From assembly GCF_017311415.1 (NCBI RefSeq), contig NZ_JAEKIS010000003.1, positions 124,001 to 188,000 of the forward strand: 64,000 bases of DNA, in the 5' to 3' direction. The notes beneath the pieces are model-generated. The model searched no databases. It had not been told where the DNA came from and saw only the letters and a program-made list of their open reading frames with translations. Below are positions 31,852 through 39,897 of this stretch, in pieces. Source of the stretch: Salipiger abyssi. GTDB taxonomy: Bacteria > Pseudomonadota > Alphaproteobacteria > Rhodobacterales > Rhodobacteraceae. How positions within the stretch are numbered: position 1 is the stretch's first letter; the number at the start of each line of letters is the position of its first letter. Made by a program: the position numbers and the translations under genes.

Positions 31852-32283
31852 ATGAGCGATTTCGAAAAGACCCGCTCGCCGGGCTATCTGGCGAACCACA
31901 TGGCGCGGCTCTTTGCGCATGGTCTGGCCGAGCGTATCCGCCCGCTGGGCCTGGCGCCGGCGCAGTTCATGACGCTGCTCGAGCTGTGGCGCGAGGACGG
32001 CATCACCCAGCGCGACCTCGTGGCGCGGCTGGATGTGGAACAGGCGACCATGGCCAACACGCTCAAACGGATGGAGCGTGACGGGCTGATCACCCGCCGC
32101 GCCCATGAAGGCGATGCTCGCGCCCGCACCATCCATCTGACCGACCGCGCCCGCGATCTTCAGCCCGCCGCCGAAGAGGCCGCGGCCTCGGTCAATGCAC
32201 AGGCGGTGCAGGATTTGAGCGAGGAGGAGCGCGTCGCCTTCGTGGCCGCGATGCACAAGGTGATTGCCGCGCTGAAGGGCTGA
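31852..32283 (+). CDS. MarR family transcriptional regulator
   Basis: A 143-aa winged-helix protein. It has N-terminal dimerisation helices (SPGYLANHMARLFAHGLAERIRPLGLAPAQFMTLLELWRED), a recognition region (TQRDLVARLDVEQATMANTLKRMERDGLITRRAHEGDARARTIHLTDRARDL, about 58-106, with the DxRxR wing motif) and a C-terminal helix pair. The arrangement is that of classic MarR repressors responding to small phenolic or oxidant signals. It is likely to repress itself and the divergent membrane protein through the paired ATAG palindromes. No cysteine suited to OhrR-like redox sensing is seen. Confidence 0.92.
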   Translation: MSDFEKTRSPGYLANHMARLFAHGLAERIRPLGLAPAQFMTLLELWREDGITQRDLVARLDVEQATMANTLKRMERDGLITRRAHEGDARARTIHLTDRARDLQPAAEEAAASVNAQAVQDLSEEERVAFVAAMHKVIAALKG

Positions 32284-32347
32284 GGCGCGGCGGCTGGCCA
32301 AACCGGACAATCGGCGCCATTCTGCGGACAGCCAACCGGAGAGTGCC

Positions 32348-32833
32348 ATGAAGGGCCGCTGCACCTGCGGAGAGATCCGCTTTCACCTGACCGACACGCC
32401 GCTCATCACCCATTGTTGCCATTGCACTTGGTGCCAGCGTGAAAGCGGCTCGGCCTTTGCGCTGAACGCGATGATCGAAACCCGCTGCATCGCGCTGGAC
32501 GGTGGCAGTCCCGAGGAGCTCGCGCTGCCCTCGGCCAGCGGCAAGGGGCAGATCGTGACGCGCTGCCCGCGCTGCCAGGTGGCGCTCTGGTCGCATTATG
32601 CGGGGGCGGGGCGGGCCTTCGCCTTTATCCGGGTGGGTACGCTGGACGCCGCCGCCAGTGTCGTGCCGGATGTGCATATCTTCACCGAAAGCGCCCATCC
32701 CTGGATCACCTTTCCCGAGGGCGCCAAGGTCTTTCCCGCCTTCTACCGCCGCTCGGAAACCTGGCGCCCGGAGGCGCTGGCGCGGGGCGAGGCCGAGCGC
32801 GCGCGTCAGGCGCAGCAGCAACAGCAGCAATAG
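32348..32833 (+). CDS. GFA / CENP-V-like zinc protein
   Basis: A 161-aa protein with the GFA zinc pattern: CxC (Cys5, Cys7), CHCxxC (Cys24, Cys26, Cys29) and CPxC (Cys72, Cys75). The family is named after glutathione-dependent formaldehyde-activating enzyme, but most members have no proven activity and that original assignment is disputed. The ATG at 32348 follows GGAGAGTGCC. The C-terminus ends in a run of glutamines encoded by mixed CAG/CAA codons right before the stop, an unusual low-complexity tail that could vary in length. The DUF1992 gene follows 10 bp later. Confidence 0.9.
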   Translation: MKGRCTCGEIRFHLTDTPLITHCCHCTWCQRESGSAFALNAMIETRCIALDGGSPEELALPSASGKGQIVTRCPRCQVALWSHYAGAGRAFAFIRVGTLDAAASVVPDVHIFTESAHPWITFPEGAKVFPAFYRRSETWRPEALARGEAERARQAQQQQQQ

Positions 32834-32843
32834 GGGACGCGCG

Positions 32844-33146
32844 ATGGATCATCCGCTGATCGACCTCATCAACGCCCGCATCCGCAAGGCCGAGGAGGAG
32901 GGCGCGTTCGACAACCTGCCCGGCAGCGGCAAGCCTCTGCCGGAGTGTGACGATCCGGAAAACGCCGTGCTCAACCGGATCATGAAGGACAACGGCGCAG
33001 TGCCGGAAGTCGTCTCGCTCTCGCGCGAGCTGGCGAAACTGCGCGAAGAGCTGCGAGAGACCGGCGACCGCATCGCGCGGAAGCGGATCATTCAGGATAT
33101 GTCGCTGCTCGAAGCCCGGATCGAGATCGCCCGCAAGAGCCGCTGA
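32844..33146 (+). CDS. DnaJ-related DUF1992 domain protein
   Basis: A 100-aa protein, MDHPLIDLINARIRKAEEEGAFDNLPGSGKPLPECDDPENAVLNRIMKDNGAVPEVVSLSRELAKLREELRE.... The motif RIRKAxEEGxFDNLPGxGKPL is diagnostic of DUF1992 (DnaJ homologue subfamily C member 28 conserved domain), whose role is unknown. The second half is a charged helix, probably coiled coil. It starts 10 bp after the GFA gene and 60 bp before the methyltransferase, suggesting a three-gene transcript. Confidence 0.93.
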   Translation: MDHPLIDLINARIRKAEEEGAFDNLPGSGKPLPECDDPENAVLNRIMKDNGAVPEVVSLSRELAKLREELRETGDRIARKRIIQDMSLLEARIEIARKSR

Positions 33147-33206
33147 GGCTTGGACATCCCGCGCCGCGCGTGCCAGTGTCGCGCGCGGAACAGGAGGCGC
33201 GCAGGC

Positions 33207-34424
33207 ATGGTCACGGTCAAGGAACAATACGAAGCCTTCCCCTATCCCGAGCGCGACCCCGAAGACGAAAAGACAAGGCTGATCACCGGCTCCCCGTCGC
33301 ACCCGCTTGAGATGGACCATTTCCTTTGGAACGGCGCCCGCGACTGGTCGCAGCCGCTGCGCGTGCTGGTTGCGGGCGGCGGCACCGGGGACGGGCTAAT
33401 CCAGCTCGCCACGCTGATGCAGAAGGCCGGCGCGCCCGCCGAGATCACCTATCTCGACCTCTCCGAAGCCTCGCGCGCGGTGGCCGAGGCGCGCGCTGCC
33501 ACGCGCGGGCTGGACAACATCGCTTTTCAAACCGCCAGCCTGCTGGATGCGCCGGAGTTCGGTACGTTCGATTACATCGACTGCTGCGGCGTGCTGCATC
33601 ACCTGCCCGACCCGGCGGAGGGCTTTCGCGCCCTGCGCGCGGCGCTGGCGCCCGGCGGCGGCATGGGGTTCATGGTCTATGCGCCCTATGGCCGCTCCGG
33701 CGTCTATCCGCTGCAAGAGGCCTTTGCCGCGCTTTTCGACGGCGTGCCGCCGCAGGAGCGGCTGGAGCGCGCGAAGCGGATCGTGGCGACGCTGCCCGAG
33801 GGGCATCCTTTCGCCTGCAACCCCAATCTCGGCGATCATCACAAGAGCGCCGCCGGATTCTACGACCTGCTGCTGCACGGGCAGGACCGGGCGTTCTCCG
33901 TCCCCGATCTGCTCGACGTGCTGGGCGAGACCGGCTGGGATCTCGCCGGGTTCACCACCCCCGCGATGTACGATCTGGCGCGCATCGCCGAAGTGCCCGA
34001 GGGCATGGACAAGGCGGCGCAGATGGCGGTGGCGGAGAAGCTGCGCGGCACGATCCGCATGCACACCGCCTATGCGGTGGCCGCCGGCGCCGAGCCGCCG
34101 GTGGCAACAGGGCGCAACCGTAAGCTGGTGCCGCATCTGCGCGGCGTGCAGCGTCAGGCGCTGGCCAAGGCGGTGGCGAAGGGCAAGGCGCTGCCGCTGC
34201 GGCTCGGCCAGCTGACGGCGGAGGTGAGCCTGCCGAAAGAGGCCGCCGCGCTGATCGCCGGGATCGACGGGCGCCGCAGCCTCGACGAGATCGCCCGCGC
34301 CGCGCATCTCGATCCGCTGGGGTTCGGCACGCTCTGGGGCCGCGTCGATGCGGCGCTCGCGCCCTGGGGGCTGCTGCTCTATTCCGGCCTGCTGCGCCAG
34401 ACCGGCGGCGCGCCGCGCGTCTGA
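33207..34424 (+). CDS. class I SAM-dependent methyltransferase with C-terminal winged-helix-like domain
   Basis: Start at the ATG at 33207 after CAGGAGG; 405 aa. N-terminal motif YEAFPYPERDPEDEK precedes a Rossmann methyltransferase core: SAM motif I VLVAGGGTGDGLI (53-65), acidic motif II YLDLSEAS (about 81-88) and motif IV FDYIDCCGVLHHLPDPAEGFRALRAALAPGG (about 124-154). Residues beyond about 335 (SLPKEAAALIAGIDGRRSLDEIARAAHLDPLGFGTLWGRVDAALAPWGLLLY) look like a PqqD/JmjC-associated winged helix. The family is often annotated only as a methyltransferase; the methyl acceptor is unknown. It is likely to be co-transcribed with the GFA and DUF1992 genes. Confidence 0.88.
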   Translation: MVTVKEQYEAFPYPERDPEDEKTRLITGSPSHPLEMDHFLWNGARDWSQPLRVLVAGGGTGDGLIQLATLMQKAGAPAEITYLDLSEASRAVAEARAATRGLDNIAFQTASLLDAPEFGTFDYIDCCGVLHHLPDPAEGFRALRAALAPGGGMGFMVYAPYGRSGVYPLQEAFAALFDGVPPQERLERAKRIVATLPEGHPFACNPNLGDHHKSAAGFYDLLLHGQDRAFSVPDLLDVLGETGWDLAGFTTPAMYDLARIAEVPEGMDKAAQMAVAEKLRGTIRMHTAYAVAAGAEPPVATGRNRKLVPHLRGVQRQALAKAVAKGKALPLRLGQLTAEVSLPKEAAALIAGIDGRRSLDEIARAAHLDPLGFGTLWGRVDAALAPWGLLLYSGLLRQTGGAPRV

Positions 34425-34536
34425 GGCACAGAGCCACATTTCCGCCCCTTGCACTGCGACGCATTCCTTTCCACACTGACGCCCAAGGAAAAACAAGGTC
34501 CGGAGCCTGCCGGATCATAGGGGAGGAGCGCCGACC

Positions 34537-36435
34537 ATGACCTTTGCGTCCGTGGCCGACCGGAATGCGATCGAGGCGGAGATGCCGTGGGAGGCGCGCG
34601 ATCTGCCGAAAACGCTCTATGCCCAGCTGAGCAAGATCGCCGCCGCCTTTCCAGACCGCCCCGCCATCAGCTTTCAGCTGCTTGCCGGGCCGACCGACCG
34701 GGCGGAAACGCTGACCTGGGAAGAGCTCCGCCAGCGCACCGCCCAGGCCGCCAACCTCTTCCGCAGCCTCGGGGTGGGGGAGACCGATGTGGTCGCCTGC
34801 GTGTTGCCGAACTGCTCGGAGACGGTCTTTGCCTTGCTCGGTGGCGCGGTGGCAGGGATCGTGATGCCGATCAACCCTCTGCTCGAACCTGAACAGATCG
34901 CTGCCATCCTGCGCGAGACCAGCGCCAAGGTGGTGGTCACGCTCAAGCCCTTCCCGAAATCCGACATCGCGCAGAAGGTGGCGCAGGCCTGCCAGCACGC
35001 GCCGCGCGTGAACACCGTGCTCGAGGTCGATCTCAACCGCTATCTCAGCCCGCCGAAATCCTGGCTGGTGCCGTTCCTGCGCCCAAAGGTCACCGCCAAC
35101 CGGCATACGGATGTGCTCTGCTTCAGCGCCGAGCTGCGGCGTCAGCCCACCGAGCTGAGCTTCCCCGATGCTCCCGGCGACCGGGTGGCGGCGAATTTCC
35201 ACACCGGCGGCACCACCGGCATGCCCAAGGTGGCGCAGCATCTCTATTCCGGCATGCTCTATAATGGCTGGTTGGGGTCGCGGCTGCTCTTCACCGAGAC
35301 CGACAATATCATCTGCCCGCTGCCGCTCTTCCATGTCTTCGCGGCGGATGTGATTCTGATGTCGGCGCTGTGCTCGGGGGCGCATGTGGTGTTCCCGACG
35401 CCTGCGGGCTATCGCGGCGATGGCGTTTTCGACAATTTCTGGAAGCTCTGCGAGCGCTGGAAGATCACCTTTGTCATCACCGTGCCCACCGCCGTCTCGG
35501 CGCTGATGCAGCGCAAGGTCGATGCGGATATCTCTTCGGTGAAGGTGGCGTTTTCCGGATCGGCGCCGATGCCGCTGGAGCTGTTCAAGCGCTTCGAATC
35601 CTCTTGCGGCGTGATGATCTGCGAGGGCTACGGGCTGACCGAGGCGACCTGTCTGGTCTCGGTGAACCCGCCTGACGGGGTCAAGAAGGTGGGCTCCATC
35701 GGCATTCCCTTCCCCTATACCCGTGTAAAGATCGTGCAGCAGACCCCTGACGGCCCGCGCGAATGCCCGGTGGACGAGGTTGGCGAGATCTGTGTGGCCA
35801 ATCCCGGCGTCTATGTGGGCTCGACCTATACGGAAGAAGACAAGAACCGCGACCTGTTCCACGAGGGGCTCTATCTGCGCACCGGCGATCTCGGGCGGAT
35901 GGACCCTGACGGCTATCTCTGGATCACCGGCCGCGCCAAGGATCTGATCATTCGCGGCGGTCACAATATCGACCCCGCCGATATCGAAGAGGCGCTGCTG
36001 GCGCATCCGGCGGTGGCCTTTGCCGGCGCCATCGGCCAGCCCGACGCCCATGCGGGCGAGCTGCCCTGCGCCTTTGTCGAACTGGTGGGGGGGGCGGAGG
36101 TCACCGAGGACGAGCTCATGCGCCACGCGCGGGTGCATATCCACGAACGCGCCGCCTATCCCAAGCATATGACCATCCTACCGGCGCTGCCGAAGACCGC
36201 CGTCGGCAAGATCTTCAAGCCCGAGCTGCGCATGCATGCGATCCGCCGGGTCTATAACGACGCGCTCGCCGCGGCGGATCTGCCGGCGCGGGTGGTGGCA
36301 GTGGTCGATGATCGCAAGTGCGGGCTGGTGGCGCGGCTGGAGCGCAACGGCGCCGACGAGGCGGCGGTGACGCGCTGTCTCGGTGCCTTCACGCGCCCTT
36401 GGGAATGGGTTGAGAACGCGCCGGAAAGAGCCTGA
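34537..36435 (+). CDS. acyl-CoA synthetase (AMP-forming)
   Basis: A 632-aa adenylate-forming ligase preceded by GGGGAGGAG. Motifs: A3 FHTGGTTGMPKVAQH (about 220-234), A5 GYGLTEATCLV (about 364-374), A7/A8 RTGDLGRMDPDGYLWITGRAKDLIIRGGHNIDP (about 448-480) and catalytic Lys in KTAVGKIFKPELR (about 552-564). The A3 loop has HTGGTTG, as in the FadD/Acs-like subgroup often annotated acyl-CoA synthetase in Rhodobacterales. The C-terminal extension of about 60 residues beyond the catalytic Lys ends VEWVENAPERA-like (WEWVENAPERA). The substrate chain length is unknown. It converges with a BigR/SqrR-like regulator gene 21 bp away. Confidence 0.92.
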   Translation: MTFASVADRNAIEAEMPWEARDLPKTLYAQLSKIAAAFPDRPAISFQLLAGPTDRAETLTWEELRQRTAQAANLFRSLGVGETDVVACVLPNCSETVFALLGGAVAGIVMPINPLLEPEQIAAILRETSAKVVVTLKPFPKSDIAQKVAQACQHAPRVNTVLEVDLNRYLSPPKSWLVPFLRPKVTANRHTDVLCFSAELRRQPTELSFPDAPGDRVAANFHTGGTTGMPKVAQHLYSGMLYNGWLGSRLLFTETDNIICPLPLFHVFAADVILMSALCSGAHVVFPTPAGYRGDGVFDNFWKLCERWKITFVITVPTAVSALMQRKVDADISSVKVAFSGSAPMPLELFKRFESSCGVMICEGYGLTEATCLVSVNPPDGVKKVGSIGIPFPYTRVKIVQQTPDGPRECPVDEVGEICVANPGVYVGSTYTEEDKNRDLFHEGLYLRTGDLGRMDPDGYLWITGRAKDLIIRGGHNIDPADIEEALLAHPAVAFAGAIGQPDAHAGELPCAFVELVGGAEVTEDELMRHARVHIHERAAYPKHMTILPALPKTAVGKIFKPELRMHAIRRVYNDALAAADLPARVVAVVDDRKCGLVARLERNGADEAAVTRCLGAFTRPWEWVENAPERA

Positions 36436-36456
36436 ACCGCGCCCTGTCCGGGCAGG

Positions 36457-36783
36457 TCAGCAGGGATTCTTGGCGCAGAAGATCTCGTAGAGCAGGCCGA
36501 TGACGCGGCCCGTATCCTCGGTGGCGAGGCTGTAATAGATCGTCTTGCCATCGCGCCGGGTGCTCACCAGCCCCTCTTCGCGCAGCCGCGCCAGCATCTG
36601 GCTGACCGCCGCCTGACGGATGCCGAGCAGGTCCTCCAGCTCGCCGACCGATTTCTCGCCCGACCCGAGATGACACAGGATCATCAGCCGGCCCTCATGG
36701 GCCAGGGTTTTCAGGAAGGAAGCGGCGCTGCGCGCATTGCTCGCCATCTCGTCGGGCGGGGCGGGTATCGTCTGATCGTTCAC
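36457..36783 (-). CDS. ArsR/SmtB family regulator, BigR/SqrR-like (candidate persulfide sensor)
   Basis: Start is a GTG at 36783 with AGAGG upstream; 108 aa. Winged HTH: LKTLAHEGRLMILCHLGSGEKSVGELEDLLGIRQAAVSQMLARLREEGLVSTRRDGKTIYYSL (about 25-86). Cys37 (ILCHL) and Cys103 (FCAKNPC) are 66 residues apart, the same separation as the redox pair of Xylella BigR (42/108) and Rhodobacter SqrR (41/107), which form a tetrasulfide bridge with reactive sulfur. An extra Cys108 ends the protein. No sulfide:quinone reductase, blh or rhodanese gene is adjacent, so its targets must be elsewhere or differ from the known regulons. Confidence 0.9.
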   Translation of the reverse strand: MNDQTIPAPPDEMASNARSAASFLKTLAHEGRLMILCHLGSGEKSVGELEDLLGIRQAAVSQMLARLREEGLVSTRRDGKTIYYSLATEDTGRVIGLLYEIFCAKNPC

Positions 36784-36959
36784 GTCTCAGGACCTCTTAT
36801 TCTCTGGCGCTCATATAGCATGTTCGCGCCGAAATGCGAGCCAGAGGCCGGCGGCGGCGCGTTCCGCCCCGTGTCAAACAGGTCAAATTGTCCGTAATGA
36901 CGGCGTTTCGCCCCTGAATCGGCCCGGTGGCCGCTCTTTAAGATGCTCAGGCCCCGCGC

Positions 36960-37673
36960 TCAAGCCTGCGCGATGCGGTCGAGCAGCGCCGCCAGCCCCT
37001 CCGGGTCCGACAGGAAGGGCGAATGCGACCAGGGCCGCTCGTGCACGTCTTCGGGCGGCAGCGCTGCCGCCATCTCGCGCTGATAGTCGGGCGGGATCGC
37101 GTGGTCCTCGCCGCAGACGATATAGCTCTGCGGCACGGTTTCCGCCCGGCCCGCGAGGCGCACCCCCTCGGCCTGCGGCGGGATCGCCTGCGAGCAGAGA
37201 TTTGCCATGGCAAATTCGACAGCGGCGTCGGAACAGTCGTGATAGAAGAGGTCGCGCGCCATGTCGGGCGCGAAGTGAAAGCTCGCGCGGCCCGGATCGC
37301 GGCGGATCGCCGGCAGCAGCGGCTGTTCGCTCTGCCGCCGCCGCAGCGTGGCGACGCTGTCGCCGGTGCCACCGGGGCGGTAGGCGCAGAGATAGACCAG
37401 CCGGCGCACGCGCTCGGGCGCCTGCTCGGCGGTCTGGGTGATCGGCACCCCGGCCATGGAATGCCCGACGAGAATGGCAGGCTCCGGCAGCGCCTCCAGA
37501 ATCGCCTGCACATAGGAATCGAGCGTGATCTCCTCGGGCGGGGTGTCGTCGGCGCCATGCCCGGGCAGGTCGATGGCCCTCGCCTCATGGCCGCGCGCCG
37601 CCAGCGCCGGCAGCACATCGCGCCAGCACCAGGCGCCGTGCGAGGAGCCATGTACCAGAAGAAACCGCGCCAT
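36960..37673 (-). CDS. alpha/beta hydrolase, hydroxynitrile lyase/methylesterase-like
   Basis: A 237-aa alpha/beta hydrolase. The N-terminus MARFLLVHGSSHGAWCWRDVLPALAARGHEARAIDLPGHG carries the HGSSHGAWCW motif of the MES/HNL-like branch. The nucleophile elbow is VGHSMAG (Ser72), the acid lies near CGEDHAIP and the catalytic His is in WSHSPFLSDP. It overlaps the pcaD-like gene (TGATG at 37671-37675), so they are translationally coupled and probably act on related esters or lactones. The precise substrate is not predictable. Confidence 0.87.
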   Translation of the reverse strand: MARFLLVHGSSHGAWCWRDVLPALAARGHEARAIDLPGHGADDTPPEEITLDSYVQAILEALPEPAILVGHSMAGVPITQTAEQAPERVRRLVYLCAYRPGGTGDSVATLRRRQSEQPLLPAIRRDPGRASFHFAPDMARDLFYHDCSDAAVEFAMANLCSQAIPPQAEGVRLAGRAETVPQSYIVCGEDHAIPPDYQREMAAALPPEDVHERPWSHSPFLSDPEGLAALLDRIAQA

Positions 37674-38464
37674 CAGAGCCCATGCCCCTGCGCTGCGAGA
37701 AAGGCGCTCAGCGCCGCCGCATACTCGTCGGGCTTCTCGACACAGGGAATGTGCCCGGCATTGCGGATCAGCCCGAAATCCGAGCCCGGGATCAGCTCCA
37801 GCGTCTCGCGCACCATGTCCGGCGGCGTCGAGCCGTCCTCGGAACCCGCGATCCCCAGCGCCGGCAGCCGCAAGCCTGAGGTGGGCGTCATGAAATCCGT
37901 CCCGGCAATGGCCTCGCAGCAGCCGATATAGCCGGCCTTCGGCGTGCGTTCGAGCATATGCCGCCACCCCGCGGCCTCCGCCGTGCCGCGAAAGCCCGGC
38001 GCGAACCAGCGCTGCATCGTGCCCTCGGCCAGCGCCGCCACGCCGCCCTCTCTCACCTGCGCCACCCGGTCGGCCCAGATCTCGCGCGTGCCGATCTTGC
38101 AGGCGGTGTTCGACAGCACCAGCGCGCGCACCAGATCGAGCCGCTTCGCCGCCAGACCCTGCGCGATCATGCCGCCGATGGAGAGCCCGACGAACATTGC
38201 CCCGCGAAAGCCCGTCAGCTCCATCAGCCGCTCGGCATCGCGCACCAGCGTGCCCATGGAATAGGGCCCCTCCGGCGCATCCGAGAGCCCGTGACCGCGC
38301 TTGTCGTAGCGCAGGATGCGCAGCCCTGCGGGCAGCCGCGCCACCACCTTGTCCCAGACCCGCAGATCCGTGCCCAGCGAATTGGCAAAGACCAGCGGCG
38401 CGCCGTCCTCCGGGCCATCGATTCGGTAATGCAGGCGGATATCGCCCAGATCGGCCATCTGCAT
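37673..38464 (-). CDS. pcaD: 3-oxoadipate enol-lactonase-like alpha/beta hydrolase
   Basis: A 263-aa alpha/beta hydrolase closely patterned on PcaD: YDKRGHGLSDAPEGPYSMGTLVRDAERLMELTG, elbow VGLSIGGMIAQGLAAKRLDLVRALVLSNTACKIGT (Ser95), GTMQRWFAPGF, and catalytic His in AGHIPCVEKPDEY. PcaD hydrolyses 3-oxoadipate enol-lactone in the protocatechuate branch of the beta-ketoadipate pathway. No other pca genes (pcaHG, pcaC, pcaB) are in the window, so this may be a paralogue or part of a scattered pathway. ATG at 38464 is used; Met3 (38458) is an alternative. The next hydrolase gene overlaps its stop. Confidence 0.82.
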   Translation of the reverse strand: MQMADLGDIRLHYRIDGPEDGAPLVFANSLGTDLRVWDKVVARLPAGLRILRYDKRGHGLSDAPEGPYSMGTLVRDAERLMELTGFRGAMFVGLSIGGMIAQGLAAKRLDLVRALVLSNTACKIGTREIWADRVAQVREGGVAALAEGTMQRWFAPGFRGTAEAAGWRHMLERTPKAGYIGCCEAIAGTDFMTPTSGLRLPALGIAGSEDGSTPPDMVRETLELIPGSDFGLIRNAGHIPCVEKPDEYAAALSAFLAAQGHGL

Positions 38465-38550
38465 GCGCCGCGCTCCCTCTTGTCCGGCACCAGCCTAGCG
38501 CCGCCCGCCGCCGGACGAAAGAGACCCCGGACCGGCCTGCGCCGCCCGGG

Positions 38551-38586
38551 GTCTTCATCTTTCTTCAAATACTCCCGCCGGAGGCG
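38551..38586 (-). repeat. GGCGGGAGTATTT-type intergenic element, copy 3
   Basis: Minus-strand reading gives GCCTCCGGCGGGAGTATTTG followed by AAGAAAGATGAAG. It lies between slyD and pcaD, oriented with both genes, and matches copies at 16161 and 21017. Confidence 0.6.
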
Positions 38587-38613
38587 TCCCGCCCCCGGTG
38601 CCGGGCGCCGTGC

Positions 38614-39042
38614 TCAGGCGATCTCGACCAGCTCGATGGCGAAGGTCAGATCCTTGCCCGCCAGCGGGTGATTGGCATCGAGCGTGACCTCGGTCTCGGT
38701 GACCTCTGCGACGACCACCTGCATGGTCTGGCCGTCGGGGGTCTGCACTTGCAGCTGCGTGCCCAGATCCAGCGGAATATGATCGGGAATTTCCTGCCGA
38801 GGCACCGCCTGGCGGGCTTCGGCATGGGCCGGACCATAGGCCTCTTCCGAGGGGATCTCGACGGTTTTCTTGTCGCCGATGGTCATGCCCGGGATGGCCT
38901 TGTCGAGACCGGGAATGATCTGGCCCGAGCCCACGGTGAATTCCAGCGGGTCGCGACCGGCGCTGGAATCGAAGGTGGTGCCGTCGGCAAGCGTGCCGGT
39001 GTAATGAATGCGTACGGTGTCGCCGGTCTTGACCTGCGTCAT
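38614..39042 (-). CDS. slyD: FKBP-type peptidyl-prolyl cis-trans isomerase, SlyD type
   Basis: A 142-aa FKBP with an inserted-flap domain. The FKBP core is VKTGDTVRIHYTGTLADGTTFDSSAGRDPLEFTVGSGQIIPGLDKAIPGMTIGDKKTVEIPSEEAYG. The IF chaperone domain is residues about 70-120 (AVPRQEIPDHIPLDLGTQLQVQTPDGQTMQVVVAEV), and FKBP completion is VTLDANHPLAGKDLTFAIELVEI. It catalyses proline isomerisation and acts as a chaperone. The His/Cys-rich metal-binding tail of E. coli SlyD is absent, so a nickel-delivery role is unlikely. It is divergent from the haloacid dehalogenase gene (177-bp gap). Confidence 0.95.
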   Translation of the reverse strand: MTQVKTGDTVRIHYTGTLADGTTFDSSAGRDPLEFTVGSGQIIPGLDKAIPGMTIGDKKTVEIPSEEAYGPAHAEARQAVPRQEIPDHIPLDLGTQLQVQTPDGQTMQVVVAEVTETEVTLDANHPLAGKDLTFAIELVEIA

Positions 39043-39219
39043 GAAGAACTCCGTTCGTTGGGGAAAGTCTGCGTGAATGGACGAGGCCGCCTGTCACGGG
39101 TGCTCGTTTCGCTCCCCTTCAGTTTAAGCATCCATGCTCTGGATTGCAAATAGCGCCGGGTTTTGGCCTTTGCTCTGCCGCCGCTGCCGTGCAAGGCTCG
39201 CGCGCGGGAGGAACGCGGC

Positions 39220-39897
39220 ATGGCCATCACAACCTGCGTCTTCGACGCTTACGGAACATTGTTCGACGTGGCCGCCGCCGCGCGCGGGGCTGCCGAGACC
39301 CCGGGCCGCGAGGCGCTGGCCGCGGTCTGGCAGGCGCTGGCCGAGGACTGGCGGCGCAAGCAGCTGGAATATTCCTGGCTGCGTGCCATCACCGGCGAGC
39401 ATGTCTCGTTCTGGCAGGTCACGCAGGACGGGCTCGACTGGGCGATGGAGCGCCACGGGCTGGACGACCCGGCGCTTCGCGAGGCGCTGCTGGCGCTCTA
39501 CTGGGAACTTGCCGCCTATCCGGAAGTGCCGGCGCTGCTGGCGCGGCTGACCGAAGCGGGCAAGCGCTGCGCCATCCTGTCGAACGGATCGCCCGACATG
39601 CTCTCGGGCGCAGTGGAGAGCGCCGGCATCGGAGGCTTTCTCGACGCGGTGCTGTCAGTCGAGGAGGTGGGTGTCTTCAAGCCGGCGCGCGCGGTCTACG
39701 ATATGGTCGGCGAGCGCTTTGGCACGGTGCCGGGCGAGGTGCTCTTCGTCTCGTCGAACGGCTGGGACGCGGCGGGGGCGGCCGCCTATGGATTCCGCAC
39801 CGCCTGGGTGAACCGCGCCGGCCTGCCGCTGGACCGCTTGCCGGCGCGCCCGCAGCATGTTCTGAGTGAGCTCTCACCGATACCGGAGCTTCTCTGA
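39220..39897 (+). CDS. haloacid dehalogenase, type II ((S)-2-haloacid dehalogenase family)
   Basis: Start at ATG 39220 after GGGAGG; 225 aa. HAD motifs: I FDAYGTLFD (nucleophile Asp9), II LSNGSPDM, III Lys in VGVFKPARAVY and IV FVSSNGWDAAGAAAYG. The FDAYGTLFD and SSNGWDxxGA strings are the signature of L-2-haloacid dehalogenases, which convert (S)-2-haloacids to (R)-2-hydroxyacids. Chromosomal members may act mainly on other substrates. The stop overlaps the next gene start (TGATG at 39895), so it is coupled to the following alpha/beta hydrolase. Confidence 0.93.
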   Translation: MAITTCVFDAYGTLFDVAAAARGAAETPGREALAAVWQALAEDWRRKQLEYSWLRAITGEHVSFWQVTQDGLDWAMERHGLDDPALREALLALYWELAAYPEVPALLARLTEAGKRCAILSNGSPDMLSGAVESAGIGGFLDAVLSVEEVGVFKPARAVYDMVGERFGTVPGEVLFVSSNGWDAAGAAAYGFRTAWVNRAGLPLDRLPARPQHVLSELSPIPELL

